Source: G963662605 sp963662605 (GTDB taxonomy: Bacteria > Bacteroidota > Ignavibacteria > Ignavibacteriales > Ignavibacteriaceae). From it: 64,000 nucleotides of DNA. Shown here one piece after another: positions 17,051 through 24,756 of this stretch. A program made the position numbers and the translations under genes. Under the pieces are notes generated by a model, which worked only from the letters and a program-made list of their open reading frames with translations, was not told the DNA's origin and searched no databases. The stretch covers positions 3,286,001-3,350,000 of the forward strand of contig OY759785.1 of the NCBI GenBank assembly GCA_963662605.1, written 5' to 3'. Within the stretch, counting starts at the first letter, position 1. The number at the start of each line of letters is the position of its first letter.

Positions 17051-20000
17051 TTATTGAGGCAGCTTTTTCAGTGATTTTTCGACAGCATCCTTAAAACTGC
17101 CGATATTAACCGGTTTTTGGAAAACATACTCAACCCCAAGTTCTGAAAAAGCTATTTGCTCTCCCTTCCCCAGATCTCCGCTGAGAACCATAACCGGAGG
17201 TTTGCCCTTCATGACAAGCTTATTATATTCTTGCATAAACTCAATTCCGGTCATAACCGGCATAAAATGGTCAATAACTATCAGAGCCGGGGATTTGCTC
17301 AAAAGCATATCGAGGGCTTCCTGACCATTTGACGCGGTGACTATTTCGTAATCAGGCGCAATATTTTTCAAAATCTTGGCATACAGAATTCTATCGGTAT
17401 TGCTATCGTCTACAAGGAGTATTGAAGCAGATGCCTTGGGCAGCGTAAATATAAACTCGGCACCCTGACCATATTCGCTTTCCACCCAAATTCTTCCGCT
17501 ATGCTTTTCGATAATCTCTTTTACAAGAGAAAGCCCCAGCCCCGTGCCTTTTTCCCCTTCGGTGCCTTCTGTGGTAAACTTAGAATCTATTCTGAATATT
17601 TTGTCTATATTTTCCGGTTTAATTCCGACACCTGAATCCTTAACCGAAACCTGAATATACCTTGGCTGGTCCGCCTGCTTGGCAGCAATTCTAATCGCGC
17701 CACCTGACGGTGTGAATTTTAGAGCATTCGATACGAGATTGTTGAGCGCCTGCATTGCCAGGCTCTGATCTATGAACAATACATAGTCCGTAGTTACGGC
17801 GTTAATCAGCTCAATATCTTTTTGCAAAGCGAAGCCCTGCATATTCATAATAATTTTCTGGACGAGCTCGCCGAGCTCCATGTGTACCGGTTCAAATTGT
17901 ATACGCCCGGTTTGGATTCTTGTCCAATCCAGAAGCGAGTTAACAAGTGAAAGCATATTCCGGGAAGACTCCTGAATATATTCAATGTACTTTCTCGATT
18001 CTTCCATGGTAAGGTCGTCTTCGTTCAACAACAGGTCCGTAAAACCTAAAATCGAACTGAACGGCGTGCGCAAATCATGGGAGATAATCGAGATGAATTT
18101 GTCTTTCGTTTCGTTAAGCTTCTGCAGGCTCTCTGTAGATGACAGCTGATCTTGTTCAGCCTTTTTGGTCATGGAGACATCGCTTACTAAGCCGTAAATT
18201 CGATTGATCTTTCCTTTCCTGTCTCGCAGCACATTAATTTTGTTTCGTATCCAAACAATGTTGCCGTATTTATTAATTATTCTGAACTCAAGTTCTTCGG
18301 AGCGTTTATACATGTTTTGGTAGAATCGCTTGAGCTTCGTGATAACATCGGGAAGGTCATCGGGATAGATGAGCCTGAAAAATCTTTTTTCATCCGCGAG
18401 AAATTCCTGAGGAGGATAGCCGGTGATTTTTTCAACCGAAGCCGTATAGAATATCGGTTTCAGGCGGTCATTAACCCGCTCTGCCGTCCAGAAAAAGTCA
18501 TCAATGTTTTCCGCAATATTTCTGTAGCGTTCTTCCGACTCTTTGATTACCTGCTGAGTTCTTTTCCGCTCGGTAACGTCATGAGCAACGATCACATAAT
18601 ACTTTCTCAGCCCAAACTCAAAGAAGGTGAGTGATACTTCCGCGTAGAACTTTGAACCGTCCCTTCTTTGGGTTAAAAATTCATAACGCGTCGGTGATTC
18701 ATTTTTGTGAAGATATTGATGATACGTCTCTCTCCCCTTTTTATCATCCTCATCGGGCATCATGCTATGCGCTTCAACCCCAATTACTTCTTCTCTGGAA
18801 TCATAACCATATAGTTTTGCAAAAGATTCATTGGCGAGTATGTATTTGCCGTCAAGTTCAACAGCCATACCTTCGTTCGACAACTCAAACACCGAACGTA
18901 AAATGATAAACTCGTTTTCAAGTGCTTTAATTTCACTAATGTCGGTTACAATGCCGCCCCATTTCTCGATTTTCAATTCCGTGTTCTGAATGGGAACAAG
19001 TGATACGGCGAAAAGGCGATTGCTGAACTTTTCAGTCGTGAAAGGAATTTCTATATTTTGAGGCTCCCCGGAAGTTAAATTTCTGAAGGTAATGTCTTTT
19101 TCACTTATATAACCGGAATCTATTATATCCATCAAGTACAAGTTCTTCAGGTCACCCTCTGTATATCCGAAGTTTTCCAAAAAGCTGCTGTTTGCAGATT
19201 CAAACTGTCCATCATTATCCAAAATAAATGATGGCGTACCTGAATTATTGAATAATACCTGATGTATAAAAAGACTTTTATCAAATTGCTGCTGTTTTTC
19301 AGTTTGTGCGGTCACATCAAGGGCTGAAAATACCAGAGACTTCGTATTAGTATCAATCTCATAGGCGGCAACTTTAAACTGGATATACCTCTGTTCGGAA
19401 CTTCCGATCGTAATAAGCTTAGTGAAATTTTCCTCATCCTCCGTATCTCTGATATGCGCGAGTTGTTTTAAAACATCAGCACTTATTTCAGGCAGAATTC
19501 TGGGCAGGTTCTTTCCGAAAACCTCGCTATGCCTCAATTTAAATAGATTTTCCGCAGGCCTGTTCCAAAAATTTATCCTGTTTTTTTCATCAATGCCAAA
19601 CACGACAAATCTGGACGATTGAATAAATTTTTGGTACTGAGCAAGTTCAATATTCTCTTTACGATAAATCTCGAATTCCTGTTGTAAGTCGGTAATATCC
19701 CGAATGGTTATTACAACATGCGATTTTTTTTCTTTACCGGAATAAGGCGTAACAATACACTCGTAATACTCTGCTCCACTATCATCATCCGTGGGCATTT
19801 CAAATCGGACACTGTCGGATTGATTTTTTAAAAGACAATTTCTGTATAACGAAATGATTTTTTCTGAAATGGATGGCTTGAAAAAATCAGGAAGCTGGTT
19901 TGCTGTTGAAGAAGTTGAAACGGTAAGCTTTTTGCTTTTGTTACCGCAAGAAAACAATATTTTCCCGTCAGGCGCAACAAGAATAATCATTCCCTGAATT

Positions 20001-20413
20001 ACATCCAGCATCGGAGCCATTGTTTCATAGCGCTTGTTCCGGTTAGCCTCTGTGCTATCGGCCTCGAGTTTTATATCCTCAAGAATAACTATAACTCCGC
20101 CGATATTTTCTTCCCCTGCCAACGGAACAGCTTTAAGAATTACCGCGATCTCCCCGCCGTCGGTAGTTTTCACCCTTCTTAGCTCTTTTTCTACAAATCC
20201 ACCCTCTCTTAACGAAATAATTTCCTGCTCACTGAAAAGCACAGAGGTGAGATTGCCGGGATCAATTGAATTAGTATCTAGAAATTGTGTTACGTTTTTA
20301 TTAGCGTATGAGGATTGGAACTGTTCATCAAGAACAATAACCCCTACCGGGAACTGCTCTAACAGTTCCGTGATTTGCGGAGCATTTGCGTAATCAAAAA
20401 TATTCTTTTTCAA
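17051..20413 (-). CDS. Hybrid sensor histidine kinase with about six PAS domains and C-terminal receiver
   Basis: This 1120-residue protein starts at a TTG (20413), since an in-frame stop lies just upstream. About six PAS-type sensor modules fill residues 10-745; the fifth and sixth are clearest (FELSNEGMAVELDGKYILANESF, then WTAERVNDRLKPIFYT). The HisKA motif SIISHDLRTPFSSILGF has phospho-acceptor His779. The HATPase region has N- and G-boxes (LNNLVSNALKFTPSGG, DSGVGI, GTGLGLSLVKEI). A receiver domain follows with Asp1048 (VIDHFMP). No transmembrane segment is evident, so it probably senses a cytoplasmic signal. No response regulator gene is adjacent. It precedes the pectin cluster but its target is unknown. 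Confidence 0.92.
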   Translation of the reverse strand: MKKNIFDYANAPQITELLEQFPVGVIVLDEQFQSSYANKNVTQFLDTNSIDPGNLTSVLFSEQEIISLREGGFVEKELRRVKTTDGGEIAVILKAVPLAGEENIGGVIVILEDIKLEADSTEANRNKRYETMAPMLDVIQGMIILVAPDGKILFSCGNKSKKLTVSTSSTANQLPDFFKPSISEKIISLYRNCLLKNQSDSVRFEMPTDDDSGAEYYECIVTPYSGKEKKSHVVITIRDITDLQQEFEIYRKENIELAQYQKFIQSSRFVVFGIDEKNRINFWNRPAENLFKLRHSEVFGKNLPRILPEISADVLKQLAHIRDTEDEENFTKLITIGSSEQRYIQFKVAAYEIDTNTKSLVFSALDVTAQTEKQQQFDKSLFIHQVLFNNSGTPSFILDNDGQFESANSSFLENFGYTEGDLKNLYLMDIIDSGYISEKDITFRNLTSGEPQNIEIPFTTEKFSNRLFAVSLVPIQNTELKIEKWGGIVTDISEIKALENEFIILRSVFELSNEGMAVELDGKYILANESFAKLYGYDSREEVIGVEAHSMMPDEDDKKGRETYHQYLHKNESPTRYEFLTQRRDGSKFYAEVSLTFFEFGLRKYYVIVAHDVTERKRTQQVIKESEERYRNIAENIDDFFWTAERVNDRLKPIFYTASVEKITGYPPQEFLADEKRFFRLIYPDDLPDVITKLKRFYQNMYKRSEELEFRIINKYGNIVWIRNKINVLRDRKGKINRIYGLVSDVSMTKKAEQDQLSSTESLQKLNETKDKFISIISHDLRTPFSSILGFTDLLLNEDDLTMEESRKYIEYIQESSRNMLSLVNSLLDWTRIQTGRIQFEPVHMELGELVQKIIMNMQGFALQKDIELINAVTTDYVLFIDQSLAMQALNNLVSNALKFTPSGGAIRIAAKQADQPRYIQVSVKDSGVGIKPENIDKIFRIDSKFTTEGTEGEKGTGLGLSLVKEIIEKHSGRIWVESEYGQGAEFIFTLPKASASILLVDDSNTDRILYAKILKNIAPDYEIVTASNGQEALDMLLSKSPALIVIDHFMPVMTGIEFMQEYNKLVMKGKPPVMVLSGDLGKGEQIAFSELGVEYVFQKPVNIGSFKDAVEKSLKKLPQ

Positions 20414-20482
20414 AAGGTGTTGTCAAGATAATATTAGTAATAGAGCATTTACAAGATACACTAAGCGAAATCAAGAATCAAC

Positions 20483-21826
20483 TTATAACAGATTGCTCGC
20501 CAGTTCGGCAAGCTCCGAGCGTTCCCCCTTTTCCAGATTAACGTGGGCATACAGGCGCTGACCTTTAAAATTCTCAATCAGATATGATAATCCGTTTGAC
20601 TGCGCGTCAAGGTAGGGGTGATCTATTTGATAGAGGTCACCGGTAAACACAATTTTAGAACCTTCCCCGGCGCGGGTGATAATTGTTTTAATTTCATGCG
20701 GCGTCAGATTTTGCGCCTCATCTACAATAAAGAAAACTCGTTGCAAACTTCTGCCGCGGATATAACTCAACGGTTCAACTATTAGCTTATCGTCTTTTGT
20801 CAATTGGTTAATAACCTGATAGTTCTTGTCGGTTTCCTGATACTGATCCTGAATTACCTTCAGGTTATCCCATAACGGCTGCATATACGGAGCAAGTTTA
20901 CTTTCGACATCTCCCGGCAGAAAACCAATATCCTTGTTACTCAACGGAACCACAGGTCTGGCAACATAAATTTGCCTGTAAAATTTTCTGCTTTCAAGAG
21001 CCGCTGCAAGAGCGAGCAATGTCTTACCGGTTCCTGCTTTTCCCGTTAGCGTAACAAGCGGAATGTTTCTGTTTACTAAAGCGTCAGCCGCGAATGTCTG
21101 CTCGGCATTTTTCGGTTTTATACCAAAGAGCGAAACTTTATCAATTTTTTTAAAGTACTCTTTATCCTGATCCAATACACTTAGCGCGGAAATTGATTTG
21201 TTCCGGAAGATATAATATTTGTTAGGAAATATATCACTTCTGGCATAGCCATGAAGCTCTTCAAGGGTAAGCTGATAAGGAATCTGGAAGAATTTTGATA
21301 CCGTATTTTCATCAACCCCGTTAACAACTTCCTTGCCGCTGTATAGCTCTTCAATGTTTTGGATTTTATCGGTGGTATAATCTTCTGCGTTGATCGAGAG
21401 CGCTTTCGCTTTCATCCGGAGATTCACGTCCTTGGTAACAAGGATTACTTTTGCTTTTGATCCGGCACTTTTTTGTAGATCATATGCCGCGCTCAGAACG
21501 CGATGGTCTGTGTTATCTTCGCGGAATACGGCATGAATGTCGGGTGACAATCCCTTGGTAATGGCGATGCGGATTTTCCCCTTGCCTCTTCCCAACGAAA
21601 CACCGCCGTTAAAAATAGCATCACCTGTTAATGTATCCAGCGTGCGGGCGAATTCTCTGGCATTTAAATTAACCATCTGATTTCCACGTTTGAAATGGTC
21701 AATCTCTTCTATAACAGCCAGAGGTACGACAATATCATTTTCCTGAAATTGATTAATACATGTACAATCGTGTAATATTACATTAGTGTCAAGTATAAAG
21801 GTCTTAGGTGCTTTTTTTGTAGCCAT
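20483..21826 (-). CDS. phoH: PIN domain-PhoH family ATPase
   Basis: The 447-residue protein combines an N-terminal PIN nuclease domain (about 8-150; FILDTNVILHD, with further acidic residues later) with a C-terminal PhoH-type P-loop ATPase. Walker A is LTGKAGTGKTLLALA near residue 262, followed by FIVDEAQN and FTGDLYQIDHPYLD. This is the PhoH2/YlaK architecture linked to RNA unwinding and cleavage. It is cytoplasmic. It lies 26 bp upstream of nothing obviously related; the KdgF-like cupin precedes it by 25 bp on the same strand. Confidence 0.93.
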   Translation of the reverse strand: MATKKAPKTFILDTNVILHDCTCINQFQENDIVVPLAVIEEIDHFKRGNQMVNLNAREFARTLDTLTGDAIFNGGVSLGRGKGKIRIAITKGLSPDIHAVFREDNTDHRVLSAAYDLQKSAGSKAKVILVTKDVNLRMKAKALSINAEDYTTDKIQNIEELYSGKEVVNGVDENTVSKFFQIPYQLTLEELHGYARSDIFPNKYYIFRNKSISALSVLDQDKEYFKKIDKVSLFGIKPKNAEQTFAADALVNRNIPLVTLTGKAGTGKTLLALAAALESRKFYRQIYVARPVVPLSNKDIGFLPGDVESKLAPYMQPLWDNLKVIQDQYQETDKNYQVINQLTKDDKLIVEPLSYIRGRSLQRVFFIVDEAQNLTPHEIKTIITRAGEGSKIVFTGDLYQIDHPYLDAQSNGLSYLIENFKGQRLYAHVNLEKGERSELAELASNLL

Positions 21827-21851
21827 CTATTATTAAATTTTAGTTTCCAAA

Positions 21852-22205
21852 TTAATCAACATGGGGGAGCAGATCATCCCTCAGCGGAGTAAACACATCA
21901 AGAAGAGAAGATTCTTCAAGAGCACAAACTCCATGCTCTGTCTGCGGAGGAGCGACAAAGCAATCCCCGGCTTTTAAAATTTTCTTTTCGTCTCCCACGT
22001 GAACTTCAAATGAACCGCTTACAATATACGTTGCCTGAGTGTGGAAATGACGGTGAACATAACCAGTTGCATCTTTTTCAAATTGTACTAATACCAGCAT
22101 TAAATTATTGTGATAGCCAAGAACTTTTCTTCTTACACCTTCATGCGGCTTTTCCCATTCAATTGCATCCTGCTCAACAAAACTACCCGAAGTGCGCTCT
22201 AACAT
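21852..22205 (-). CDS. kdgF: Cupin protein, probable KdgF (unsaturated galacturonate ketonisation)
   Basis: The 117-residue single-domain cupin has the motif-1 metal ligands His51, His53 and Gln57, with Gly64, and a motif-2 His91 (PPQTEHGV). Its overall pattern (KVLGYHNNLMLVLVQFEKDA, ALEESSLLDVFTPLRDDLL) closely resembles KdgF, which speeds linearisation of 4,5-unsaturated galacturonate to DKI. This is exactly the step between the GH105 enzyme and KduI of the cluster at 0.6-16.5 kb. It lies outside that cluster, upstream of phoH. A generic sugar-binding cupin remains possible. Confidence 0.75.
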   Translation of the reverse strand: MLERTSGSFVEQDAIEWEKPHEGVRRKVLGYHNNLMLVLVQFEKDATGYVHRHFHTQATYIVSGSFEVHVGDEKKILKAGDCFVAPPQTEHGVCALEESSLLDVFTPLRDDLLPHVD

Positions 22206-22321
22206 AAAAGGACTCCAATAAGTTGTGATTTTGATGTTTCAATTAAATCCCGATTTTCAGCCAAGTATGGACATAAAAAAGGAGGAACTGTTTTACAATT
22301 TATACTTTGTTTGCTAAAACG

Positions 22322-22786
22322 TCAATAAAAATCTACCGAATGACTCACAAGAGTTTTAGCCTCATACACAAATTTGGCGCTGAAGAACTTTCCGCCGTCT
22401 AACCAGGGTATAAAAGTCTTATCACCTTCCCACAAAGGCAGGTCGAGAAGCTTATCGGTTGGCACCCACTCCAGACGGCCTTCTGCTGAATCTATGAGCG
22501 TTCCGGTAAATTCCTCAGCGACGAACAGAAAAACATACCAGTCGTCAACCCCGTCAAAGAGAGGGAATGTGATGAATCCCTTCATTTTCGGGGAAGTGAT
22601 TTTCAGGCCGGATTCCTCATAAATTTCTCGAATAACGCATTCTTCAGGCGATTCGCCAAGTTCAAATTTGCCGCCAAGACCGTTCCATTTGTCCTTATGG
22701 ACATCGTTTTCTTTCTTAACCCGGTGCAGCATTAACGTGGTTTGATTTACTTTATCGCGGACATAACAAAGCGTTGCTAATTTCAT
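22322..22786 (-). CDS. NUDIX hydrolase (MutT/8-oxo-dGTP type)
   Basis: The 154-residue protein carries a complete Nudix box (GGKFELGESPEECVIREIYEESGL; Gly, three Glu and RExxEE in register) around residues 37-60. It starts with LCYVRDKVNQTTLMLHR, as in MutT-like 8-oxo-dGTP diphosphatases. It probably hydrolyses a nucleoside diphosphate derivative, and a housekeeping role is likely. The neighbours give no further clue. The exact substrate cannot be read from the sequence. Confidence 0.9.
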   Translation of the reverse strand: MKLATLCYVRDKVNQTTLMLHRVKKENDVHKDKWNGLGGKFELGESPEECVIREIYEESGLKITSPKMKGFITFPLFDGVDDWYVFLFVAEEFTGTLIDSAEGRLEWVPTDKLLDLPLWEGDKTFIPWLDGGKFFSAKFVYEAKTLVSHSVDFY

Positions 22787-22867
22787 AAAACTCCAAAAAC
22801 TTTTCGAGAATGATATTTGAAATTAAAGAAATTAATCTTATTTTTAGTGCTCAATTTTAATATTCTT

Positions 22868-22940
22868 GCTGGTGTAGCTCAATTGGTAGAGCAGCTGATT
22901 TGTAATCAGCAGGTCGCGGGTTCGAGTCCCATCACCAGCT
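22868..22940 (+). tRNA. tRNA-Thr (anticodon TGT)
   Basis: A 73-nt cloverleaf is present: acceptor GCTGGTG/CACCAGC with discriminator T, a D-loop with AATTGGTAGA, an anticodon stem GCTGA/TCAGC with loop TTTGTAA (TGT at 22901-22903), and a T-arm with GGTTCGAGTCCC. The CCA end is not encoded. A plus-strand terminator follows immediately. The toxin-antitoxin-chaperone genes begin a short distance downstream on the other strand, but no duplicated tRNA end is visible to mark an integration. Confidence 0.97.
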
Positions 22941-22945
22941 CTTTG

Positions 22946-22972
22946 AAGCTCCGGATTTATCCGGGGCTTTTT
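22946..22972 (+). terminator. Rho-independent terminator of tRNA-Thr
   Basis: A 10-bp stem (22946-22955 with 22960-22969, one G-U pair) and a TTTA loop end in five U residues, 5 bp after the tRNA. Confidence 0.85.
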
Positions 22973-23119
22973 CATTTTTAAACCCAAACAATCAGCACGT
23001 TGCAGGGTTCATCTCTGAAGCCTGTGATTGCCAGCGACAGAATCCCTTCAGTATATGGTAATAAACCCTGAACCGAATACTCAGAGCAGAGTTTTAAAAA
23101 ATGACTATTTGATAATACA

Positions 23120-23581
23120 TCAATATCTTTTAATTCTTTTCGCCTCTTTTTTCTTGTGATTCTGTTCAATTACTTTCATAAAATTAACCGTCGGAAGAAT
23201 GTATCTACCGTGCAAAGCATTTGCTGTCACATCGCCAATGATTCCACGAGCTATTGAATATGACATTGCAAGTCCATTCGGTTCAAGCTTAGCTTTTATT
23301 TCTTCCAAATTTGTATCCGGAGGGAAATCGAACACAGACAAGAGTGTCAACTTCAAATGATAACGCGAATCTTTAAATTTTGTTTTTAGACTATTTATTT
23401 CAAGAGACAACGTAATCATAAACGAAAGAAGCTCGGGATTTTTGCCTATGGCATAATCAAATTTTATATCATCTCGACTATCACTATTTGAAGACGGGGT
23501 GTACTCAACATTAGCTTCAACAAGTATATCCTGAACGAAATATGACTTGCATTGCATGATTGCATAAACATCTGCTACCAT
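23120..23581 (-). CDS. SecB-like chaperone of a toxin-antitoxin-chaperone module
   Basis: The 153-residue protein has the length of SecB and aligns with it by eye along its whole length. The N-terminal QCKSYFVQDILVEA and DIKFDYAIG match SecB strands. The C-terminal YSIARGIIGDVTANALHGRY followed by ILPTVNF matches the SecB pattern YAR.xI..xxxRG.FP.L.LAPVNF. It is 9 bp downstream of the HigA-like antitoxin gene and on the same strand. In known TAC systems such a chaperone binds a C-terminal extension of the antitoxin and protects it. Export function is not excluded, but the context argues for TAC. Confidence 0.75.
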   Translation of the reverse strand: MVADVYAIMQCKSYFVQDILVEANVEYTPSSNSDSRDDIKFDYAIGKNPELLSFMITLSLEINSLKTKFKDSRYHLKLTLLSVFDFPPDTNLEEIKAKLEPNGLAMSYSIARGIIGDVTANALHGRYILPTVNFMKVIEQNHKKKEAKRIKRY

Positions 23582-23590
23582 AATTTCCCT

Positions 23591-24016
23591 TTATGAGGTT
23601 TTGGCAAATTCTGTCAAATCTTCACTATCAACATAATTCTTAGTTTCGAATGGCGCACTATATGTCCGAGGATCGAACTCGGGAATATGAATAGAATTTT
23701 CAGAATTATATTTATAAAACACTTGACAATTATACTCAATCGGAAGCAAGTGAACATGAAGTTTTGTCTCTAATACTTTAGATATTTGAAACAATTTTGC
23801 AATTGTTAAATTCTCGCCACCATCGAGTAGTTTGGTAACGTACGCTTTTGAACAACTTAATTTTTCTGCTAATTGTGAACGATTTAGCCCCCGCTCAATC
23901 ATATATTCACAAATTTTTTCCGAAATTGCAAGCTTCAATTCTTCAAGTTGAAAATCAGAATCATTCTTTAACGTGTCAATTTTTTCTTCTAGCCACAATT
24001 TTTTTTCCATAGTCAT
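23591..24016 (-). CDS. higA: HigA-like antitoxin, XRE helix-turn-helix with C-terminal extension
   Basis: The 141-residue protein has an HTH (about 45-85; RSQLAEKLSCSKAYVTKLLDG, NLTIAKLFQISKVL). A non-HTH tail of about 45 residues follows (95-141), ending SIHIPEFDPRTYSAPF and an acidic stretch. A tail beyond the DNA-binding domain is what chaperone-addicted antitoxins carry (ChAD). The ATG at 24016 overlaps the toxin stop (ATGA), so toxin and antitoxin are translationally coupled, with the toxin gene first, as in higBA systems. It probably autorepresses at the palindrome 24390-24405. Confidence 0.85.
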   Translation of the reverse strand: MTMEKKLWLEEKIDTLKNDSDFQLEELKLAISEKICEYMIERGLNRSQLAEKLSCSKAYVTKLLDGGENLTIAKLFQISKVLETKLHVHLLPIEYNCQVFYKYNSENSIHIPEFDPRTYSAPFETKNYVDSEDLTEFAKTS

Positions 24017-24387
24017 CCCTTAGTATTTAAAATTTGCGATCGAATCGCAACGGCCTTGTCAAATTCCTTTAACGGCATCTTTTTTGTTTTTTTCGTATAT
24101 GCATTGGTAAGTATTATTGATTTTTTGCTCTGATCCGGAAAGAAAAAACAAAGCGTTCTAGCTTGGTTCGCTTTAAATGCGAATATCCCATCTTTTTCAT
24201 GTCTGAACTGCTCCACATTATGGATTTTGCCTGTCTCGGAAAATCGTTTTAATAATGCCACCAACCTATTTAAGGTTTTTTTATCAAGTAGCTCAATGTA
24301 TTCTTTTACCTGTGACCGCCCGTTTACTACACATACAAATATATCAGCTTCGGTCCCGGTAATAATTCTCTCAATGACCGGATTCAA
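24013..24387 (-). CDS. higB: HigB-like RelE-superfamily mRNA interferase toxin
   Basis: The 124-residue protein has the phage-derived Gp49/HigB pattern: a helix with LNRLVALLKRFSETG, then strands with FRHEKDGIFAFKANQARTLCFFF, ILTNAYTKKTKKMP and a terminal helix. The basic residues on the strand (Arg, Lys) fit a ribosome-dependent endoribonuclease. The start appears to be TTG at 24387, since no in-frame ATG precedes the conserved part. It leads the three-gene module HigB-HigA-SecB-like. Confidence 0.83.
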   Translation of the reverse strand: MNPVIERIITGTEADIFVCVVNGRSQVKEYIELLDKKTLNRLVALLKRFSETGKIHNVEQFRHEKDGIFAFKANQARTLCFFFPDQSKKSIILTNAYTKKTKKMPLKEFDKAVAIRSQILNTKG

Positions 24388-24756
24388 ATTTAACCTATAA
24401 GTTAACTAATGTCAATAGCAAAATAACAACAAATTGGGGAACCTAGTTTTTGGGCGAATATTGGCACACCCTAATATGGGAAACCACTAAATTCTACCCA
24501 TTTAAGGTAATACAAGCATACTCCAAATATCAGACAAAGGCTTCATGTGGGTAAATCAACGACTTATTCGCACTTCTGCAATCACCCTATTTACGGTAAG
24601 ACTCTAATGGTAAAAATGGTGTTGCTAATTTAATCCACTTATTTAGTTCTAATCTCGTATAACAAAATTAACAAAAAATACATAATATCACACCCAACTA
24701 ATGAGTTTGGGAGAGTTCCTGTCCGAGGATTATTCATTTTCAGTAACTATTTAATC
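24388..24756. other. 369-bp gap between the TAC module and the ppx/gppA gene
   Basis: No gene is supported. The end next to higB holds the palindrome at 24390-24405. The rest is AT-rich, without a clear hairpin or RNA gene. Confidence 0.5.
24390..24405. promoter_or_regulatory. Putative autoregulatory operator of higB-higA
   Basis: TTAAC and GTTAA half-sites flank a 6-bp centre, directly before the toxin start. The position and symmetry match sites through which HigA-type antitoxins repress their own operon. It is short, so the call is tentative. Confidence 0.4.

Noticed and set aside
22978..23169. 63-codon minus-strand frame overlapping the end of the SecB-like gene
   Set aside because: It overlaps the SecB-like gene in another frame, has no ribosome site and no recognisable sequence.
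22868..24400. Genomic island at tRNA-Thr
   Set aside because: A TAC module follows the tRNA, but no direct repeat of the tRNA 3' end, integrase or phage gene is visible.
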